Below are positions 9,155-17,635 of a DNA stretch of 64,000 nucleotides, piece after piece (within the stretch, counting starts at the first letter, position 1; each line of letters starts with the position of its first letter). The translations under genes were made by a program, and so were the position numbers. A model generated the notes under the pieces. The model was not told the origin of the DNA and ran no database searches. It worked only from the letters and a program-made list of their open reading frames with translations. Location of the stretch: contig NZ_JADWYK010000003.1 of assembly GCF_015773195.1 (NCBI RefSeq), positions 62,001-126,000 on the forward strand, in the 5' to 3' direction. This DNA is from Hymenobacter guriensis. GTDB taxonomy: Bacteria > Bacteroidota > Bacteroidia > Cytophagales > Hymenobacteraceae.

Positions 9155-9727
9155 ATGAATTTGATTCGCTTGGTAGGTCGCCTGGGGGCCGTTCTTGTCT
9201 TGGTTTGGCTGCTGGCTCCACAGAGGGCGCAGGCCCAGAAATACCGCACTGCCGGCGGCATCCGCTACAGCAGCGGCAGCCTGGGCCTCACGGTGCAGCA
9301 AAAAATCCTGGAAAAGGCCACCCTCGAAGGTATTGCCCTGGCCAGCAGCCGCGAGCTGTCGGCTACGGTGCTGGCCGAGCGGCACTTTCCGGTGCTAGGG
9401 CCCAGCCTCAACTACTACCTGGGCGCCGGCGGCCACCTGGGCACGCACAAAGACAACGGCGGCTTTGGCGGGTTCGACGGAATTATTGGCGTAGAGTATA
9501 AAGTGGCCTTCACGCGCCTGCTGCTCTCGGCCGATTTCAAGCCCAGCGTGGAGTTTGGGGGTGAAGACTGGGCGCGGTTCCCGGTGGGCTTTTCGCTGCG
9601 CTACGTCATCATCCAGGATAAGTCCAGCGGCCTGTTCGGCATCTTCGGCTCCGACAAGGACAAGAAAAAGTCGAAGAGTAAAGAAGGCAAAGCCAAACAG
9701 AAAGGCAGCGGCATCTTTGGCCTGTAA
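9155..9727 (+). CDS. exported protein, outer-membrane-barrel-like, unknown function
   Basis: The 190-residue protein has a signal peptide (MNLIRLVGRLGAVLVLVWLL ... AQAQ) followed by alternating hydrophobic and polar strands with many Gly and aromatic residues (YYLGAGGHLGTHK, GIIGVEYKVAFTRLLLSADFKP, PVGFSLRYVI). This resembles a small beta-barrel surface protein. The C-terminus carries a lysine-rich run (DKDKKKSKSKEGKAKQK) before GIFGL, which is unusual for a barrel, whose last strand normally ends in an aromatic. The ATG at 9155 is preferred because it directly begins the signal peptide. A good promoter lies upstream. No specific family is recognised beyond that. Confidence 0.7.
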   Translation: MNLIRLVGRLGAVLVLVWLLAPQRAQAQKYRTAGGIRYSSGSLGLTVQQKILEKATLEGIALASSRELSATVLAERHFPVLGPSLNYYLGAGGHLGTHKDNGGFGGFDGIIGVEYKVAFTRLLLSADFKPSVEFGGEDWARFPVGFSLRYVIIQDKSSGLFGIFGSDKDKKKSKSKEGKAKQKGSGIFGL

Positions 9728-9740
9728 GCGGGGCAGGGTG

Positions 9741-10796
9741 CTAGAAAATAACCACCCCCAGCAGGATGCCCGCTACCACGCACAAGGCCAGGGTAAAGAA
9801 ATACGTGACGCCCAGCAGCAGACTTTTGGCTAATGTCTTACCCCAACTCTGCTCGTAGAATGTGTGCAGGGCTACAACGAAATACACGGCTGGTACCAGC
9901 CAGAGCCAATCGGAAAGGTTGTTGAGCCAGGGCACGGCGCTGACGCCCAGCCACAGGGAGAACAGCAGGAAAAGGAAGCAGTGCAGGTGTACCGTAAAAA
10001 TGAGGTGGCTAACGTAGCGCCGCTTGCGCCGGATATAGGCTCCTTTGAGTAGCAGGGCTGCCAGCGGCATCAGCAGAAACATCATAATAGAGCCGGCCCG
10101 CACTAGCTGGTGAACTACCTCGCTGGTGGTGGCATCGCGCCAGCGCACGGCCCGCTTCACCGAGAGCCGGGTGAGAAAGGAAGGGTGGCCGCCTTTGCTA
10201 TGAATAAGGCTGTCTATCTGCGCCTGAGTTGGCTCCTCTGGCAGACTCTTGATGTCGGCGCCCGTGAGCGAGATATTCCCAATGGGAAACTCCAAGTGGA
10301 AGTTGCCGCCGGATTTCTTTAGGGAATCGGCGGCGCGGGTAAGGGCCGCCCGCTTGCTGGGTGATGCCAGGCTGGCATTGGCCTGTAGCAAGGAATCCAG
10401 CTGCTGTTGGCTACGGACCTCGGCTGCCTTGGTATTTTTCTCCGAAACGTCTAGCACCTTGTCCTTGGAATGCGTTCCGAAGTAGGAGAGCAGGAAAAAG
10501 AACACGAAGCTGATAAAGATGTAGAGCCGAATAGGCGGCACGTAGCTCACGCGGTGGCCCTGCATAAAGCGGCGCGTGAGCTGCCCCGGCCGGAACAGCA
10601 GCAGCCCGGCCGTGCGGAACACCTTGCTGTCGAAGTGAAAGATGCCTTCCAGTGTTTCTTCCACCACGTGCCCAAACGACACGTTCAGGTCGTGGTTCTG
10701 CTGCCCGCAGCTGGGGCAGAATTCGTCGGGCTGGTTGGGCTGGAAGGTGTGCCCGCAGTTTGCGCAGGCCGGGAGTTTGATGCTGGAGTGCGCCAT
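9741..10796 (-). CDS. DUF3667 domain-containing membrane protein
   Basis: The 351-residue protein starts with a zinc-ribbon-like pair of CxxC motifs (CANCG ... CPSCGQQN), then the DUF3667 signature (FGHVVEETLEGIFHFDSKVFRTAGLLLFRPGQLTRRFMQGHRVSYVPPIRLYIFISFVFF, quoted only as positions about 30-88). A membrane segment follows directly, then a soluble insert of about 120 residues and three to four further membrane segments to the C-terminus. The family is widespread in Bacteroidetes and has no established function. Upstream in-frame codons reach into the next gene's region and are rejected. Its stop is 13 bases from the convergent gene at 9727. Confidence 0.85.
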   Translation of the reverse strand: MAHSSIKLPACANCGHTFQPNQPDEFCPSCGQQNHDLNVSFGHVVEETLEGIFHFDSKVFRTAGLLLFRPGQLTRRFMQGHRVSYVPPIRLYIFISFVFFFLLSYFGTHSKDKVLDVSEKNTKAAEVRSQQQLDSLLQANASLASPSKRAALTRAADSLKKSGGNFHLEFPIGNISLTGADIKSLPEEPTQAQIDSLIHSKGGHPSFLTRLSVKRAVRWRDATTSEVVHQLVRAGSIMMFLLMPLAALLLKGAYIRRKRRYVSHLIFTVHLHCFLFLLFSLWLGVSAVPWLNNLSDWLWLVPAVYFVVALHTFYEQSWGKTLAKSLLLGVTYFFTLALCVVAGILLGVVIF

Positions 10797-10929
10797 AATG
10801 CGAAGAGCGGCGCGGCTGCGTAGCCAGCACCGGCCCGCAAGTAAGCAGATAGCGCCCACTCCCAAAAACTTCGGGCCGCTCCGCCCCCGGCGAAACGACC
10901 CGAAAAATATGGTGGGCGGATTCCCTAGC

Positions 10930-11673
10930 CTAGCCGCGGCGCACCGAGCCGGAGCCGGCAATGTGCGTCGACACCTGCGGGCTGCCTTGGTACATGATGG
11001 AGCCGGAGCCGCTGATGCGGGCATCCAGCGTTTTGCTGGCGTACACGCGGCAGTTGCCCGAGCCGCTGATGCTGGCGCTGGTGGTATTGGTGCGCAGGTC
11101 CTGGGCCTCGATGCGCCCCGAGCCGCTGATGGAAACATCGTTGGTATCGGCGCTGCCCGACACCAGAATCCGGCCCGAGCCCGAAATGGACGTTGTCAGG
11201 GCATCAGCTACCGCGTTTACCTGCAGGCGGCCCGAGCCGCTCATGCTCAGCTTGAGCTGGGTGGCTTTCACCGGCGTTTCGGTGCGGATGGAGCCCGAGC
11301 CGCTCACGCTCAGTAGTTTGAGGGTCGTCATGGTCACGTAGATTTTAACCGGCTGCTTGAACTTATAGTCGTCGGTCCAGCGGAAGCCGCTTTTCTCGGG
11401 CCGCCGGATGCGCAGGCGGCCATCTTTTACCGTGGTTTCAATCTGCTGGAGGTCTTCGGCGGCGGCATCAACTTCCACGCGCTGCTCGTCGCCCTGGCGC
11501 ACAATCACCTCGGCCGGCAGCCCCAACGAAAGTTCCTGGAAAGCACCCACCGTGCGCACCTCGCGCTGAACGGCTGGGGCCACTACGGCCGTAGCCGCGG
11601 AAGCAGCAGGCCGAAAGGAAGACAACGTGCCCAGCAAAGTGAGCGGCAACAGCAGGAGCGTAGCGGTTTTCAT
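10930..11673 (-). CDS. DUF2807 (GIN domain) putative adhesin head protein
   Basis: The 247-residue exported protein has a signal peptide (MKTATLLLLPLTLLGTLSS) and the DUF2807/GIN domain opening with FQELSLGLPAEVIVRQGDEQRVEV. The body is a ladder of short beta repeats, each containing SGSG (SVSGSGSIRT, SMSGSGRLQV, SISGSGRILV, SISGSGRIEA and so on, about seven copies). These are expected to form a right-handed parallel beta structure. The family is named for adhesin-like heads but has no proven role. It is upstream of, and co-directional with, the DUF3667 gene (133-base gap), so co-transcription is possible. Confidence 0.85.
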   Translation of the reverse strand: MKTATLLLLPLTLLGTLSSFRPAASAATAVVAPAVQREVRTVGAFQELSLGLPAEVIVRQGDEQRVEVDAAAEDLQQIETTVKDGRLRIRRPEKSGFRWTDDYKFKQPVKIYVTMTTLKLLSVSGSGSIRTETPVKATQLKLSMSGSGRLQVNAVADALTTSISGSGRILVSGSADTNDVSISGSGRIEAQDLRTNTTSASISGSGNCRVYASKTLDARISGSGSIMYQGSPQVSTHIAGSGSVRRG

Positions 11674-11802
11674 AGCAAAGGGAAAAGAGTGAATGCCGGT
11701 AAGATGGCGCCCCGGCCCGAAGCGTTGCCTGCGCCTCAGACGTTTTTTCAGTTGGATTACTTCCTGCAGGAAGGTCTGCTGAAATTCGGTCTTTGAATAT
11801 AC

Positions 11803-11836
11803 AAAAAAGCCTTTCCGCTATGGCAGAAAGGCTTTT
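11803..11836 (-). terminator. terminator after the M13 peptidase gene
   Basis: The perfect 11-base arms AAAAGCCTTTC (11805-11815) and GAAAGGCTTTT (11826-11836) flank a 10-base loop, followed on the - strand by a T run. The element lies 25 bases beyond the stop of the M13 peptidase. Confidence 0.85.
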
Positions 11837-11860
11837 GAAATTTTTATCCGGCAGGACGGT

Positions 11861-13918
11861 CTACCAGATCTTTACCCGGGTGCTGTCGGGGCGCCAGAGC
11901 TTGTTGGTCTGGCGCACGTTGAATGCCTCGTAGAACTCCGGCACGTCGGCGAAGGGGCCGTTGATGCGGTACTGCGCAGGCGAATGCACGTCGGTGAGGA
12001 TGCTTTGGGCCAGCCGCTCGTCGCGCTGGTGCACCTGCCAGCCCAGGGCATAGCCCAGGAAGTAGCGTTGCGTGGGCGTAAGGCCGCCAATCTTCTCGCC
12101 CTTCTTGTACTGTTCCGTCTTCTTGAAGGCATCCAAGGCAATGACGATGCCGCCCAGGTCGGCAATGTTTTCGCCGGCCGTAGCTTTGCCGTTGATGTGC
12201 ATCGAATCAAGCACGGTGTAGCCGTTGAACTGGCGCACAATGCCGTTTACGCGTTGCTGGAACAGCTGCCGGTCTTTCTTGGTCCACCAGTTGCGCAGGT
12301 TGCCTTTCTCGTCGTACTGGCTGCCCTCGTCGTCGAAGCCGTGGGTAAGCTCGTGGCCGATGGTGCTGGCGCCTGCGTACCCGTAAATGATGGCGTCGTC
12401 GGCGTCGGCATCCTTCAGGCCGGGAATGGCGAAGATGGCGGCCGGCAGCACAATTTCGTTGTTGGAGGGGTTGTAGTAGGCGTTGTAGGTCTGGGGCGTC
12501 ATACCCCACTCAGTGCGGTCTACGGGCTTGCCCAGCTTGGCCAGCTCGTAACGGTAGCGCCACTCGTTGGCGCGCATCACGTTCTGGGCGTAGGAACTGC
12601 GGTCAATTTTCAGGGAAGAATAGTCTTTCCACTTGTCGGGGTAGCCTACTTTGCGGGTGATTTTGGTGAGCTTACTCTGGGCTTTCTGCTTGGTGGAGTC
12701 GCTCATCCAGTCGAGTTGCTGAATATGCTCCCGGAAGGCGGCCATGATGTTGGCCGTGAGCTTTTCGTACCGCTCCTTAGTGGCCGGCGGAAAATATTCC
12801 TTCACGAACAACTGGCCCAGGGCTTCTCCCAGGGCACTTTCTTCGGCATCGAGTACCCGCTTCCAGCGCGGGCGCTGCTCCTTGGCGCCCTGCAGCACAG
12901 TACCGTAGAAGCGGAAGTTTTCCTGGTCGAACTGCTGGCTGAGGGTGGGAGCGTAGGCGTGCGCCAGCTGCCACTCCAGGTAGGCCTGCCAGTCGGCCAG
13001 CGGAGCGGTGGAAAGCAGGCGGCCGGCTTCGCGGTAAAACTCGGGCTGGCCCACAATCACCGTATCCACCTTGCTGAGCTCCATCTGTGCCAGCCAGGGC
13101 TTCCAGCTGATACCCGGCGTGAGCTTATCGAGGCCGGCCACCGTCATCTTGTTGTAGTTGGCGTACGGGTCGCGCAGGGCTTCGAGCTTCCGCGAGGCAG
13201 CGGCTAGCTTGGTTTCCAGCTGCAGCACGCGCTGGGTGTTCTGCTGGGCGGTGGCAGCATCTTGCCCCAGCAGCTGGAACATGCGCGCTACGTGCAGGCC
13301 ATACTCCTTGCGGATGTTGCTGGTGCGGGCGTCTTTGTTGAAGTAATAGTCGCGGTTGGGCAAGCCCAGGCCCGATTGCCAGAGCTGCAGCGCCATTTTC
13401 TCGCTGTTCTTGGCATCCTGGCCCACATACAGACCCAGCAAGGCATTTACGCCCAGCGGCTGCAGGCGGGCAATGGCCGCCTGCACATCGGCCACCGACC
13501 GGATAGCGGCAATACGGTCCAATTCGGCCTTTAAAGGCGCGGCACCCTGCTTGTCGATGGTGGCGCTGTCCATGCCCGTGGCCCAGAAGTCCCCGATTTT
13601 CTGCTGGGTGGTACCGGGCGCGGCCTTAGCTTTGGCGGCTTCTTCGCTCAGGCTGCGCAGGCGGGCGTACACCTCATTCTGCACTTCCTTGCCAATGCCC
13701 CAGTTGCTTTCGGAGGCCGGAATGGGGTGCTGCTTAAACCAGTTGCCATTGGAGTAGGCGTAGAAGTCGTCGCCGGGGTGCACGGTGGTGTCCAGGTTGG
13801 CCTGGATAAGATCGGGCTGGCCGGCGCCGGAATTGCCGCCTGGCTGGCAGCTACTTAAGGCCACGGCCAGGGCCGGAGCCGCCAGCGCCCAGCGCCGCAG
13901 CGCAAAGGAGAAATTCAT
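11861..13918 (-). CDS. M13 family metallopeptidase lipoprotein (PepO/neprilysin-like)
   Basis: The 685-residue protein opens with a lipoprotein signal peptide ending LSSC, so it is expected to be membrane-anchored. The N-terminal M13 domain contains HPGDDFYAYSNGNWF. The catalytic domain has HELTH (His522-His526) followed by FDDEGSQYDEKG. The third zinc ligand is in GENIADLGG (Glu583), and there is a C-terminal region ending in KIW-like residues, as in neprilysins (CxxW/ xxW). All catalytic residues are present. M13 enzymes cut short peptides on the outer face of membranes. The ATG at 13918 begins the signal peptide; an in-frame extension upstream overlaps the divergent neighbour and is rejected. 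Confidence 0.93.
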   Translation of the reverse strand: MNFSFALRRWALAAPALAVALSSCQPGGNSGAGQPDLIQANLDTTVHPGDDFYAYSNGNWFKQHPIPASESNWGIGKEVQNEVYARLRSLSEEAAKAKAAPGTTQQKIGDFWATGMDSATIDKQGAAPLKAELDRIAAIRSVADVQAAIARLQPLGVNALLGLYVGQDAKNSEKMALQLWQSGLGLPNRDYYFNKDARTSNIRKEYGLHVARMFQLLGQDAATAQQNTQRVLQLETKLAAASRKLEALRDPYANYNKMTVAGLDKLTPGISWKPWLAQMELSKVDTVIVGQPEFYREAGRLLSTAPLADWQAYLEWQLAHAYAPTLSQQFDQENFRFYGTVLQGAKEQRPRWKRVLDAEESALGEALGQLFVKEYFPPATKERYEKLTANIMAAFREHIQQLDWMSDSTKQKAQSKLTKITRKVGYPDKWKDYSSLKIDRSSYAQNVMRANEWRYRYELAKLGKPVDRTEWGMTPQTYNAYYNPSNNEIVLPAAIFAIPGLKDADADDAIIYGYAGASTIGHELTHGFDDEGSQYDEKGNLRNWWTKKDRQLFQQRVNGIVRQFNGYTVLDSMHINGKATAGENIADLGGIVIALDAFKKTEQYKKGEKIGGLTPTQRYFLGYALGWQVHQRDERLAQSILTDVHSPAQYRINGPFADVPEFYEAFNVRQTNKLWRPDSTRVKIW

Positions 13919-14072
13919 GGGGAAAGAATAGAGAGTGAGAAAGAAAGCGAAGATAGGCGCGGAAGGTAGTGAAGGGTGAACTTTGTGCCCCGAAGGTTGC
14001 ATAGGCAGCCGAAGGGGGGCAAATCTGCGTATTGCCCCGGTTGCCGTTTTCCGCTTTCTTTCCCTGCCCGCT

Positions 14073-14480
14073 ATGCTGCCTGCCGCCGATGCCTTCCTGC
14101 CCGAACTCCAGTTCCAAACCAGCCGCAGCAGCGGCCCGGGCGGGCAGAACGTCAACAAAGTAGAGTCGCGGGTGGAGCTGCGGTTTCACGTGCCTACTTC
14201 GCAGCTGCTTTCCGACGAGCAAAAGCAAGTTCTGCTGCAGAAGCTGGCGTCCCGCCTCACCGCCGACGGCTCCCTGCTGATAACCGCACAGGAAGACCGC
14301 AGTCAGCTGCGCAACAAGGAAACTGCCCTGCGCAAATTCCACGAGCTGCTGGTGAAGGCCCTGCACCGCCCCAAGGCCCGCCGCGCCACCAAGCCCAGCA
14401 AAGGCGCCGTGCGCCAGCGGCTGGAATCCAAGAAAAAACACAGTCAGAAAAAGGCCGGCCGCGGCCGCGTAGACGAGTAG
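14073..14480 (+). CDS. arfB: alternative ribosome-rescue factor ArfB (peptidyl-tRNA hydrolase)
   Basis: The 135-residue protein has the release-factor catalytic loop RSSGPGGQNVNKVESRVEL, with GGQ at residues 23-25. A long basic C-terminal tail (KKHSQKKAGRGRVDE at the end) follows, which in ArfB/YaeJ inserts into the empty mRNA channel of stalled ribosomes. It lacks the codon-recognition domains of RF1/RF2, which distinguishes it from those factors. The GGQ loop hydrolyses peptidyl-tRNA, releasing ribosomes that have run off truncated mRNA. The ATG at 14073 places the GGQ at the expected distance from the N-terminus. It is divergent from the M13 peptidase gene. Confidence 0.92.
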   Translation: MLPAADAFLPELQFQTSRSSGPGGQNVNKVESRVELRFHVPTSQLLSDEQKQVLLQKLASRLTADGSLLITAQEDRSQLRNKETALRKFHELLVKALHRPKARRATKPSKGAVRQRLESKKKHSQKKAGRGRVDE

Positions 14481-14586
14481 CCGCTGGTGCCGGGCAGAGG
14501 GGGCGTCAGCGGAAGCTCAACACAATCCGGCCAGCGTGCGTAACGGAATGTCCGTACCTTGGGAGACTGTCATTCCTGTTTTTCGC

Positions 14587-15000
14587 ATGACTTCGACTTC
14601 TATCAACGATTATCTGACGCTGACGCACCGCCCGGATCTGGGCATCGTGACGGCCCGCTGGACGCGGCCAGCTACCTCCACCGAGCTGCGTGCCGGCTAC
14701 CAGGAGCTGTTGCAGTACGCCAGCGGCTGTGAGGCCTGCCACCATTGGCTTATCGACTCGCGCCGCCGCACCCAGGTAGATGCCCGCGACGTGCATTGGC
14801 TGGCGGAAGTGTTCTACCCCACGCTGCGTCAGCACCTGAAAGCGCACGTGTACCTGGCCTTTCTGATAGCGCCCTACCAGCTCGACGATGTGCAGGACGA
14901 CTCGCTGCCCCCGCTGCCCCACACCTACGGCGACAACTGCTCCATCAACCAGTTTGTGGACGAAGCCGAAGCCGTACAATGGCTGAGCGCCCAGAAGTAG
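14587..15000 (+). CDS. small STAS/SpoIIAA-like protein, unknown function
   Basis: The 137-residue protein has no signal or membrane segment. Its pattern of a beta strand (LGIVTARWT), a helix, a strand ending WLIDSRRRTQVDARDVHWL, a helix and a strand YLAFLIAP, then NQFVDEAEAVQWL resembles the SpoIIAA/STAS-like fold. A second protein with the same layout is encoded at 63416-63916, including a strand-Asp pattern CLLDISTLP and a final FDWL helix. Such proteins are common in Hymenobacter-type genomes without known function. TACCTTG at 14555-14561, 25 bases before the ATG, could be a -7 element. Confidence 0.6.
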   Translation: MTSTSINDYLTLTHRPDLGIVTARWTRPATSTELRAGYQELLQYASGCEACHHWLIDSRRRTQVDARDVHWLAEVFYPTLRQHLKAHVYLAFLIAPYQLDDVQDDSLPPLPHTYGDNCSINQFVDEAEAVQWLSAQK

Positions 15001-15030
15001 CGAAACATACCAATTGCTTTAGACGAAGAT

Positions 15031-15060
15031 GGCCCGGTTGCATGCTGCAGCCGGGTCATT
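15031..15060. terminator. hairpin between convergent genes
   Basis: The arms 15031-15042 and 15046-15057 (CCCGGTTGCA with TGCAGCCGGG at the core, one wobble pair) form a tight hairpin, followed by CATTTT. It lies between the stop at 15000 (+) and the stop at 15083 (-). Confidence 0.6.
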
Positions 15061-15082
15061 TTCATGCATACAGCGAAGCGCG

Positions 15083-16468
15083 CTACAGCAGCGTTCCGCG
15101 CAGCACCAGCGTAGCCACCGAGAAGTAGATAATCAGTCCGGTTACGTCGACCAGGGTAGCCACAAAGGGCGCCGAGGCGGTGGCGGGGTCGAGGCCGAGG
15201 CGCTTGAGCAGCATGGGCAGCATAGCCCCCGATAAGGCGCCCCACAGCACGATGCCCAGCAGGGAAATACCCACGGTCACGGCAATCAGCGGCCAGAACG
15301 GCCCGAAGTAGCCGGGGTCGATAACCTTGGCCCACAGCACGATGCGCAAGGAGCCCACCACGCCCAGGATAGCACCCAGTAATGCCCCCGATACCAACTC
15401 GCGCCGCATTACCAGCCACCAGTCGGAAAGTGAAAACTCGCCCAGGCTCATGGCCCGAATGATGAGCGAAGTAGCCTGGGAGCCTGCGTTGCCGCCGGCC
15501 GAAATAATAAGCGGAATAAACAAGCCCAGCACCGCCGCCCGCTGCAGGTCGTCCTCGAAGTGGTGCATGGCCGAGGTGGTCAGCATTTCCCCGATCAGCA
15601 GAATCACGAGCCAGCCGGCCCGCTTCTTCACCATGTCCAGCACCGGCGTATCGAGGTAAGGCTCGTCCAGGGCTTCGGAGCCGCCCAGCTTCTGGATGTC
15701 CTCGGTGTCTTCTTCTTCCCGGATGTCCAGGATGTCGTCGATGGTGACGATGCCGAACAGCACGCCCTCATTGTTGACCACGGGCAGAGCCACCCGGTCG
15801 TTGCGGCGGAACACCTCAATGGCTTCTTCCTGATCCTGCATGGCTTTCAGCGACACGAAGCGCCGGTCCATCAGCTCACTCACGCGCTTCTGCGGGTCGG
15901 CCAGCAACATTTCCCGGATGCGAATGTCGTCGATGAGCACGCCGCGCGAGTCCGTCACGTAGAGTACGCTCAGCGTTTCCGACTGCCCGCCGTGGCGCCG
16001 GATGTAGTCGAGCACCTGCTGCACCGTCCAGTTTTCCCGGATGGCAATGTAGTCGGGCGTCATCAGGCGGCCCACGGAGTACTCGGGGTAGCCCAGCAGC
16101 TCCAGCGTGACTTTGCGCTCCGGCTCCGACAGCGTCTGAATCAGCTCCCGCACCAGCTCGTCGGGCAGAAACTCCAGCAGGGCCGTGCGGTCGTCCGGCG
16201 ACATCTCATTGAGAATGTCGGTCATCTTCTCCTGCGCCAGGTTGGCCAGGAAGTGCTTCTGAATGTCGAGGCTGAGGTACTCGAATACCTCCGTGGCCAG
16301 GCGCAGCGGCAGCAGCCGGAAAATAATCAGCTGCTCGCGCTCCTCTTCTTCCTCCAGCAGGGCCACCAGCTCGGCCGGCTCGAAGTGCTTGAGGACTTCC
16401 TTTAACTTGAAAAACTCGCCCTCCTGAATCAGGGACGTGATGGTTTCCGCGGTTGGTTGCTGAATCAT
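15083..16468 (-). CDS. mgtE: magnesium transporter MgtE
   Basis: The 461-residue protein has the full MgtE layout. The N-terminal MgtE domain of about 130 residues contains DIQKHFLANL and DDRTALLEFLPDEL. A pair of CBS domains follows (about 135-255), including VGRLMTPDYIAIRENWTV and VVNNEGVLFGIVTIDDILD. The C-terminal channel domain has about five membrane helices with the conserved AGGNAGSQATSLIIRAM segment. It forms a dimeric Mg2+ channel of the inner membrane; in the family, Mg2+ bound between the cytosolic domains closes the pore. It is a single-gene unit. Confidence 0.95.
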   Translation of the reverse strand: MIQQPTAETITSLIQEGEFFKLKEVLKHFEPAELVALLEEEEEREQLIIFRLLPLRLATEVFEYLSLDIQKHFLANLAQEKMTDILNEMSPDDRTALLEFLPDELVRELIQTLSEPERKVTLELLGYPEYSVGRLMTPDYIAIRENWTVQQVLDYIRRHGGQSETLSVLYVTDSRGVLIDDIRIREMLLADPQKRVSELMDRRFVSLKAMQDQEEAIEVFRRNDRVALPVVNNEGVLFGIVTIDDILDIREEEDTEDIQKLGGSEALDEPYLDTPVLDMVKKRAGWLVILLIGEMLTTSAMHHFEDDLQRAAVLGLFIPLIISAGGNAGSQATSLIIRAMSLGEFSLSDWWLVMRRELVSGALLGAILGVVGSLRIVLWAKVIDPGYFGPFWPLIAVTVGISLLGIVLWGALSGAMLPMLLKRLGLDPATASAPFVATLVDVTGLIIYFSVATLVLRGTLL

Positions 16469-16712
16469 CGGAACAGAGGGCGGTTATGCTTCGCTAGGCA
16501 AGCGGGTTGAAGTGAAAATCGGCGCGCAAAAATAGGAGAAATGCCGGCCTCTTCCGCACGCCCGGGCTATTTTTCCGCTGCGCAAATAGACTTTCTCCGC
16601 GAAGAAAAACCAATTTAGCGCCGCGGCAGCTACGGTTCAGCTTTCCAGCTCTTGTACGCGCCTCGGCCAGATCAAACCATATCTTCCTGCTGTTTCTGAC
16701 GTACGTGCCCGC

Positions 16713-17555
16713 ATGGTTGACTCTTCTCCTCTTGGAACGCTGGTAGCCCTGGGTGGCGGCGACGATGACGCGTTGCTCGCGCTGCTCTGCCGCCTGCTGG
16801 CCGACCCCAATGCCTCTATCGAAATAGTGTCGGTGGCTTCGCAGGAACCGCGCCGCACGGCCAAGGCCTACGAGCAAGCCTTCGGGGAGCTGGGCTGCCC
16901 CGGTGCCCGGCACCTGTGCATTGATGCCCGCCGCCCCGCCGATACGCCCGCCACGCTGCGCCGCCTGGCCCAGGCCCGGCTGGTGTTCTTCACCGGCGGC
17001 GACCAGGAGCTGATTACCGAGTTTCTGCTCGGTACCGAGTTTCTGCGCCAGCTGCACCACCGCTACCTTACGGATGCGGCCTTCATCGTGGCCGGCACCA
17101 GCGCCGGGGCCGCCGCCCTGCCCGATTACATGCTGGTGGATGGCTACGGCTGGCGTGCCCTGCGCAAAGGCGGCATCCAGACGCGGCCCGGCCTGGCTTT
17201 GCGGCCCGGCCTGCTCATCGACCAGCACTTTGCCGAGCGGGGCCGCATGGGCCGCCTGCTGCACGCCGTGCTCACCTATCCCACCAGCCTTGGTTTGGGT
17301 TTGTCGGAAGAAACCGGCGTCATTCTGCGGCACGGGTTTGAGGCTGAGGTGTTTGGCGACGGCAGCGTGATGGTGGTGGACGGCCAGCATCTGCACCACG
17401 ACAACCTCAGCGGCATCGGGCGCGGGGAGCCGGTAGCCGGGCAGGACTACCGCGTGCACCTGCTGGTGGCCGGCCAGGTTTTCGACTGCTCGGCCCGGCG
17501 GGTGCTGCCTGCTGCGGCCAGCGCATCTTCACGGCCCGCCGCCAAGCCCGAATAA
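16713..17555 (+). CDS. cyanophycinase-like S51 family peptidase
   Basis: The 280-residue protein has the S51 class-I glutamine amidotransferase-like fold. VALGGGDDD is near the N-terminus, VFFTGGDQ at 91-98, the nucleophile Ser130 lies in AGTSAGAAA, and DQHFAERGRMGRL contains a conserved His172. The downstream GLSEETGVIL is typical of cyanophycinase. True cyanophycinase cleaves multi-L-arginyl-poly-L-aspartate to beta-Asp-Arg. No cyanophycin synthetase is nearby, so a related beta-aspartyl or isopeptide substrate is possible. The sequence lacks an obvious signal peptide, so it is likely cytoplasmic. Confidence 0.85.
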   Translation: MVDSSPLGTLVALGGGDDDALLALLCRLLADPNASIEIVSVASQEPRRTAKAYEQAFGELGCPGARHLCIDARRPADTPATLRRLAQARLVFFTGGDQELITEFLLGTEFLRQLHHRYLTDAAFIVAGTSAGAAALPDYMLVDGYGWRALRKGGIQTRPGLALRPGLLIDQHFAERGRMGRLLHAVLTYPTSLGLGLSEETGVILRHGFEAEVFGDGSVMVVDGQHLHHDNLSGIGRGEPVAGQDYRVHLLVAGQVFDCSARRVLPAAASASSRPAAKPE

Positions 17556-17635
17556 TACTCGGCTTGCCTACTAGTAGCTGAGTTTTTCTCCCTACATTTA
17601 GCTCCACAACCTCACATTCTCACCCTTTTCTTCTT